From the NCBI GenBank assembly GCA_963969595.1, contig OZ018413.1, forward strand, positions 1,800,501 through 1,864,500: a stretch of 64,000 nucleotides of DNA, written 5' to 3'. Positions 60,322-64,000 of this stretch are shown here, piece by piece. Numbering within the stretch: the first letter of the stretch is position 1; the number at the start of each line of letters is the position of its first letter. Origin of the DNA: Neckera pumila (taxonomy: Eukaryota; Streptophyta; Bryopsida; Hypnales; Neckeraceae). A program made the translations under genes and the position numbers. The notes under the pieces are model-generated. The model had not been told where the DNA came from. It ran no database searches and saw only the letters and a list, made by a program, of their open reading frames with translations.

Positions 60322-60820
60322 TTAACCCCTAAATGCCCAAGCCTTTTTTTTGTTTAGAAAAACATTTTGGAAATTTTAGAACGCAAGCTTTGAGAGCGAT
60401 CCAAAAAGATGAAACAAAATTGTAAAAATATGATCTTGGACTTCAAGGCTTGTCGAGGGTGTTGCAAAAAAGAATCAAATCAGAAGAAATAGTTGCATGG
60501 GTGTTGAGATATTTCTGATTGAATGTAAGGATAAGTAAGGAACTTAATTTTTTTTTTTCAGTTGCATGAAACTTTTAATGCCCGAATGGCAGCCTTCATA
60601 TTGGAAATTGGGAACAACCAATTATAGTGACTTAGTACCTATTGTTGTTACTAAAAACATACTAATTTCCCTCCAAAATCAATGACAACAACTTCAAAAA
60701 TGAACTTGCATTGCACAAGTTCTCCCAAAAAATTGAATAAAAAACTAAACCACTACCTTTAGCATGGACTCAAAATTTTCTACACACTAGATTTTGGTGC
60801 CATGGGCATTTAGGGGTTAG
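60322..60820 (+). mobile_element. TTAA element, short subfamily D (499 bp)
   Basis: It begins TTAACCCCTAAATGCCCAAG and ends CATGGGCATTTAGGGGTTAG, terminal inverted repeats of about 17 bp. The interior is unlike A, B and C. No ORF. Confidence 0.85.
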
Positions 60821-61129
60821 ATTTTATCAATTTAAAAAAACATTATAACCATACAAATTTGAACTAGACGTATTATGGATCACATATGAAAAGAAACACA
60901 ACAATATCACTTGTAGATTGAAAGATTATAATCTTTAAGAGGGTGTTAAAGTTATAAAAGTGATGTAATGTCTTTCACTTTTCTTCTTACATGTCAAATC
61001 TAAAATTGAGGTCATGAAAAATATATGAGGCCAAAGGACATGGCATGCACAACTATAACTGATTTATAGCTTTTCAAAATCTATTTTACATTTTTTTTAA
61101 ATGAATTTTCAATGTGATTTCTCTCCTAA

Positions 61130-61379
61130 GATCCGATGTACTTGAAGCTCATCTCCATAAGCCTCTAACACTAAAAAATCAACATTTGCAATGGGCATCC
61201 TTGCACAAACTCTTCAACAAGAAAATCATATAACACTAATTTTTGAGACTAGATTTTTGGTGCTTAAAATGGACTTTAAAGGATATTCAATTTTTAAAAA
61301 GTGCCAAAATAGAAGATTTTATTTAACTTCAAAATTTAGTCAACACCAAAATATGGTGCTTTAGGCATTTAGGGGTTAA
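61130..61379 (+). mobile_element. TTAA element, D-like right part
   Basis: The right end GGTGCTTTAGGCATTTAGGG continues as GTTAA. TTTTTGGTGC and GACTAGATTTT are shared with the complete D copy. The left border is not identifiable; 61,130 is approximate. Confidence 0.5.
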
Positions 61380-61697
61380 TCCCTAACAATCCTTGAATTA
61401 ATACAACATTCCTAAAATGTAAGATGTGTTATAAAATACAATATAAGAAAAATATTATTTGGTAATTTTTAAACAAAGTTGTAAGCAATGACTTATGGGT
61501 CATATTCACATAAATGGATCTACTTCTACATTAGCCAGTTGATATTTATTAATAAAAAAAGTATAGAACCAAAAAATTCTTTCTAAATTGATTGTATCAT
61601 GATTGTTAGTGATTTTTACAAGATTCTTTTTGTTATGAACTTATCATTTAAAATTTCAACAATGTTGATCTTTAAATATTTTGGTATTATTCATTAA

Positions 61698-62628
61698 TTA
61701 ACCCCTAAAGGACCAACATGCGTTTTTTGGACGTATAGAAATTTTGGGCAGGTACGTGTGACTAGAGATATCTATATTTGAGGCAGAAATTTTAATAGAA
61801 GATGGGGACAAGGAATATCTTCATGTGTACCAAGTTTCATGACATTTCAAAATACGAGTCAAAAGTTGTGACCTAATATGCTACTTTTTTTTGTAACTGG
61901 GCAGTTTGGGCAGGTTAGAAAAAAAATCATTTTTTCCAAAAAAAAAATTTGAAATTGGTTCTCTACATTTATATAAACTTAAAAAGCTTTGAGTCATTCC
62001 ATTTCAATCAATGAGTCAAAAGTTATGAGAGGTTTTGGTTTGCGGGCAGTTATGGATGTCTACTCTAAAAAAAACTTTAAAGTCGTTTATTTAACTCAAT
62101 TTTCAATATTTTTGGGAAGAAAAAAATGCTAGGATGTAGATTGATTATTACAACATTACAACCGTTGGGATTGGCATTTTTAAATTCCATAAGAAAATTT
62201 TTAACAATTTAGTATTTTGAATCATTTTCTACTTCTTTCTACTTACTATTTTTTTCCTATATGTTGTACAATTCCAAATGATGTGAAATTTTTCAAGCAT
62301 ATAGACAACTTGTTTAGGAAACATAATTCAAAGAAGCACCACCTTTATTGGCATTTTTTCATTGAAAAGTGAGCTTGCAAAGTGCAGCTGCGTGTTTTTT
62401 CGCAGGATTGAAAAAATGGTTTTCAAGACTTTGAATGCTTATACCTTATGATCCACACGGTGGAATTTTCTGAAATTTTTACCACATGTTTTCAAAATAT
62501 CATACTACAAGATCCTACGGTTACATGTGTCAAAAATTGTTTTTTTCCAAAAATTTGGTAGTTGTATTAGAAATGGCAGTTTTGGAGCGTTTTTGGTGAT
62601 TACATAGTCATGAAACTTTAGGGGTTAA
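61698..62628 (+). mobile_element. TTAA element, subfamily A, copy 5 (931 bp)
   Basis: It begins TTAACCCCTAAAGGACCAAC and ends GAAACTTTAGGGGTTAA. It is the same length as the copy at 47,918, with only scattered substitutions and small A/T-run indels. No ORF. Flanked on both sides by TTAA. Confidence 0.95.
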
Positions 62629-62836
62629 GTTTGTATTAGATGTTCTAGTTCTTCACCTAAGAAATAAAGTTAGTCTTCACTAAGATGAAACATGTTTGAA
62701 AAGTTCAAATTACAAAATATTTACAAAGAAGAGTTTTGAAAATCCTTACCACAAAAATACTAGAAAACTCCAAATGATTTTATACTCAATGCCAAGCATA
62801 AAAAACAAGAATTATGTGGTAAAGGCTTGATCATTT

Positions 62837-63754
62837 TTAACCCTTACAGGACTAAGGAGCCCACTTGTTTTTATTTGAAAACTTGAGGTAGGCTTTGTTG
62901 ACTTTAGAATTTAGAATTTGCAAGAAATTCTAAGGATGGATGCTAATTATCCTAATCTATGTGTAAAGCTTTGTTTAAGTTCATTCTAATAAATATTGAA
63001 AAAAATAAAAGTTTTTTACTAGTTTTCATATCAAAATAGACAGCTAAAAATACATTCTAAAAAAAGATTTGTTATTTATTATTGGATTTTATAAATTGAT
63101 GCCTACTCAAAAATATTAGAACCATTCAATTTCAAATGATGAGGTGAAAATTACAAAGACTTTTATTTTGTGGGCAACAAAGTTAGAAAAAACATATAAA
63201 GAGTCAATTTTAACACTCAATTTTGAATTTTTTTCAAATTAAAAAATAAGAAAAGATACCAATTTTTTATTAGATACCAAATATACACCAACTATTAACA
63301 ATTAACAATTCTCAACTTCTTGTAAAAGTTATAAGTAGTTTAATTTTTTCTTTCATTTAGAACCACTTTCCATTTTATAATTTCTTAAGGTTAATATGAA
63401 AAAAAATGTTTAAGTTTTTTGCCATACATTCTCAAACCATTTTTCAACAAGCTGACTAAAATACACACAGTTATAGGATATGTTTTCTTCTTAAAATGTT
63501 AAAAGATCAAAATTTACCTTTTAGAAGGGCTAGAAAAGCCTACATTTTGAAGTGTAGGCACATTGAATTTACAATCGGTGGAAATATTCACTTTAAATTT
63601 TGGGAGGATGTCACTTGAATAAGTTACTTAAAGGATCCTAAGGCTGGATTAATTAAAAAGTAAATATATATAGATGAAGATTTTAGCTTGGCTTTGGGGA
63701 CAAGTATTTTGAAGCAGTTTTAGGCCTCGAAATATCAAAGAACTTAGGGGTTAA
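62837..63754 (+). mobile_element. TTAA element, divergent form E (918 bp)
   Basis: It begins TTAACCCTTACAGGACTAAG and ends AAGAACTTAGGGGTTAA. The interior keeps only faint A landmarks (CATTCAATTTCAAATGATGA, then GAAAATTACAAAGACTTTTA, TTTGTGGGCA). Length is close to the A and B copies despite the sequence divergence. Confidence 0.8.
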
Positions 63755-64000
63755 ACTAATGTTTGTGGTCATACTTTTTCATTTTCTTAGCTTTGTCTCT
63801 AGTGGAAAGTGTTTGCAATACAAGAATCTTTAAAAATTTGGTTGGATGAACTTGGGCATTGAAAAATAAAAAAAAGAGTGTATGCATGGATGAATCCAAA
63901 TACTCCCTTTGTGCCAAAATCATCTTCTAGTTGAACAAACGGTTCAAGGCCTTAGACTAAAAACAACTTTGTTTCAATCCATTTCAAACTGTTCATAAAA
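63755..64000. other. Right edge of the window
   Basis: AT-rich sequence with no recognised feature. Confidence 0.5.

Noticed and set aside
22443..63754. The AACCCCTAAAG termini look like telomeric CCCTAAA repeats.
   Set aside because: They occur once per element end, inverted with respect to each other, and are followed by family-specific sequence, so they are transposon termini and not telomere repeats.
1..64000. CRISPR arrays, rRNA or tRNA genes, bacterial operons.
   Set aside because: No regularly spaced short repeats with unique spacers, no tRNA-like cloverleaf or rRNA signatures were seen, and the window is clearly eukaryotic.

Overview
The window is an AT-rich, intron-containing and transposon-dense stretch of land-plant nuclear DNA. 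One intact gene is a clear orthologue of the plant UV-B photoreceptor UVR8, split by GT-AG introns in the plant manner. A Ty1-copia element has the usual plant initiator-Met-tRNA primer site. Two degraded transposases resemble, from memory only, repeat proteins common in moss and other non-seed-plant assemblies. A bryophyte or another non-seed plant is my best guess; the species cannot be read from the sequence.

Layout. 1-3,413: the broken end of a malectin-like/LRR receptor gene. An LRR exon carries an inserted 260-bp hAT-like foldback, a later exon has a one-base frameshift, and the gene stops after the transmembrane segment with no kinase. 4,018-9,141: a copia retrotransposon (LTRs 4,023-4,244 and 8,914-9,136, TSD CGCAC) with a reduced, odd gag region and a broken pol. 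9,888-10,145: a relic of a receptor-kinase C-terminus, probably from the same ancestral receptor gene. 12,989-19,464: UVR8 in 12 exons (452 aa), all splice phases consistent. 19,465-64,000: no convincing host gene; nested DNA transposons and their debris.

The transposon landscape is the main result. At least a dozen elements or fragments begin TTAACCCCTAAAG and end CTTTAGGGGTTAA. Most are 918-942 bp, with shorter forms of about 500-700 bp, and none carries an ORF. Three pre-insertion sites can be read inside this same window: another copy of the same family, a ~95-bp tandem repeat, and a small inverted-repeat element. Each indicates insertion at TTAA with duplication of TTAA. A TTAA duplication next to CCC-starting inverted repeats is the signature of piggyBac-type transposons, which are not well known from land plants. 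A 10.1-kb element at 32,249-42,376 has inverted ends, an approximate 9-bp TSD and relics of a MULE-like transposase. It is itself invaded by two TTAA elements, a 1.5-kb terminal-inverted-repeat element, a foldback and a tandem array. A decayed hAT-type transposase lies at 52,997-55,657 on the minus strand.

UVR8 appears to be the only functional protein-coding gene. The rest records successive transposon insertions whose order can be partly reconstructed from nesting.
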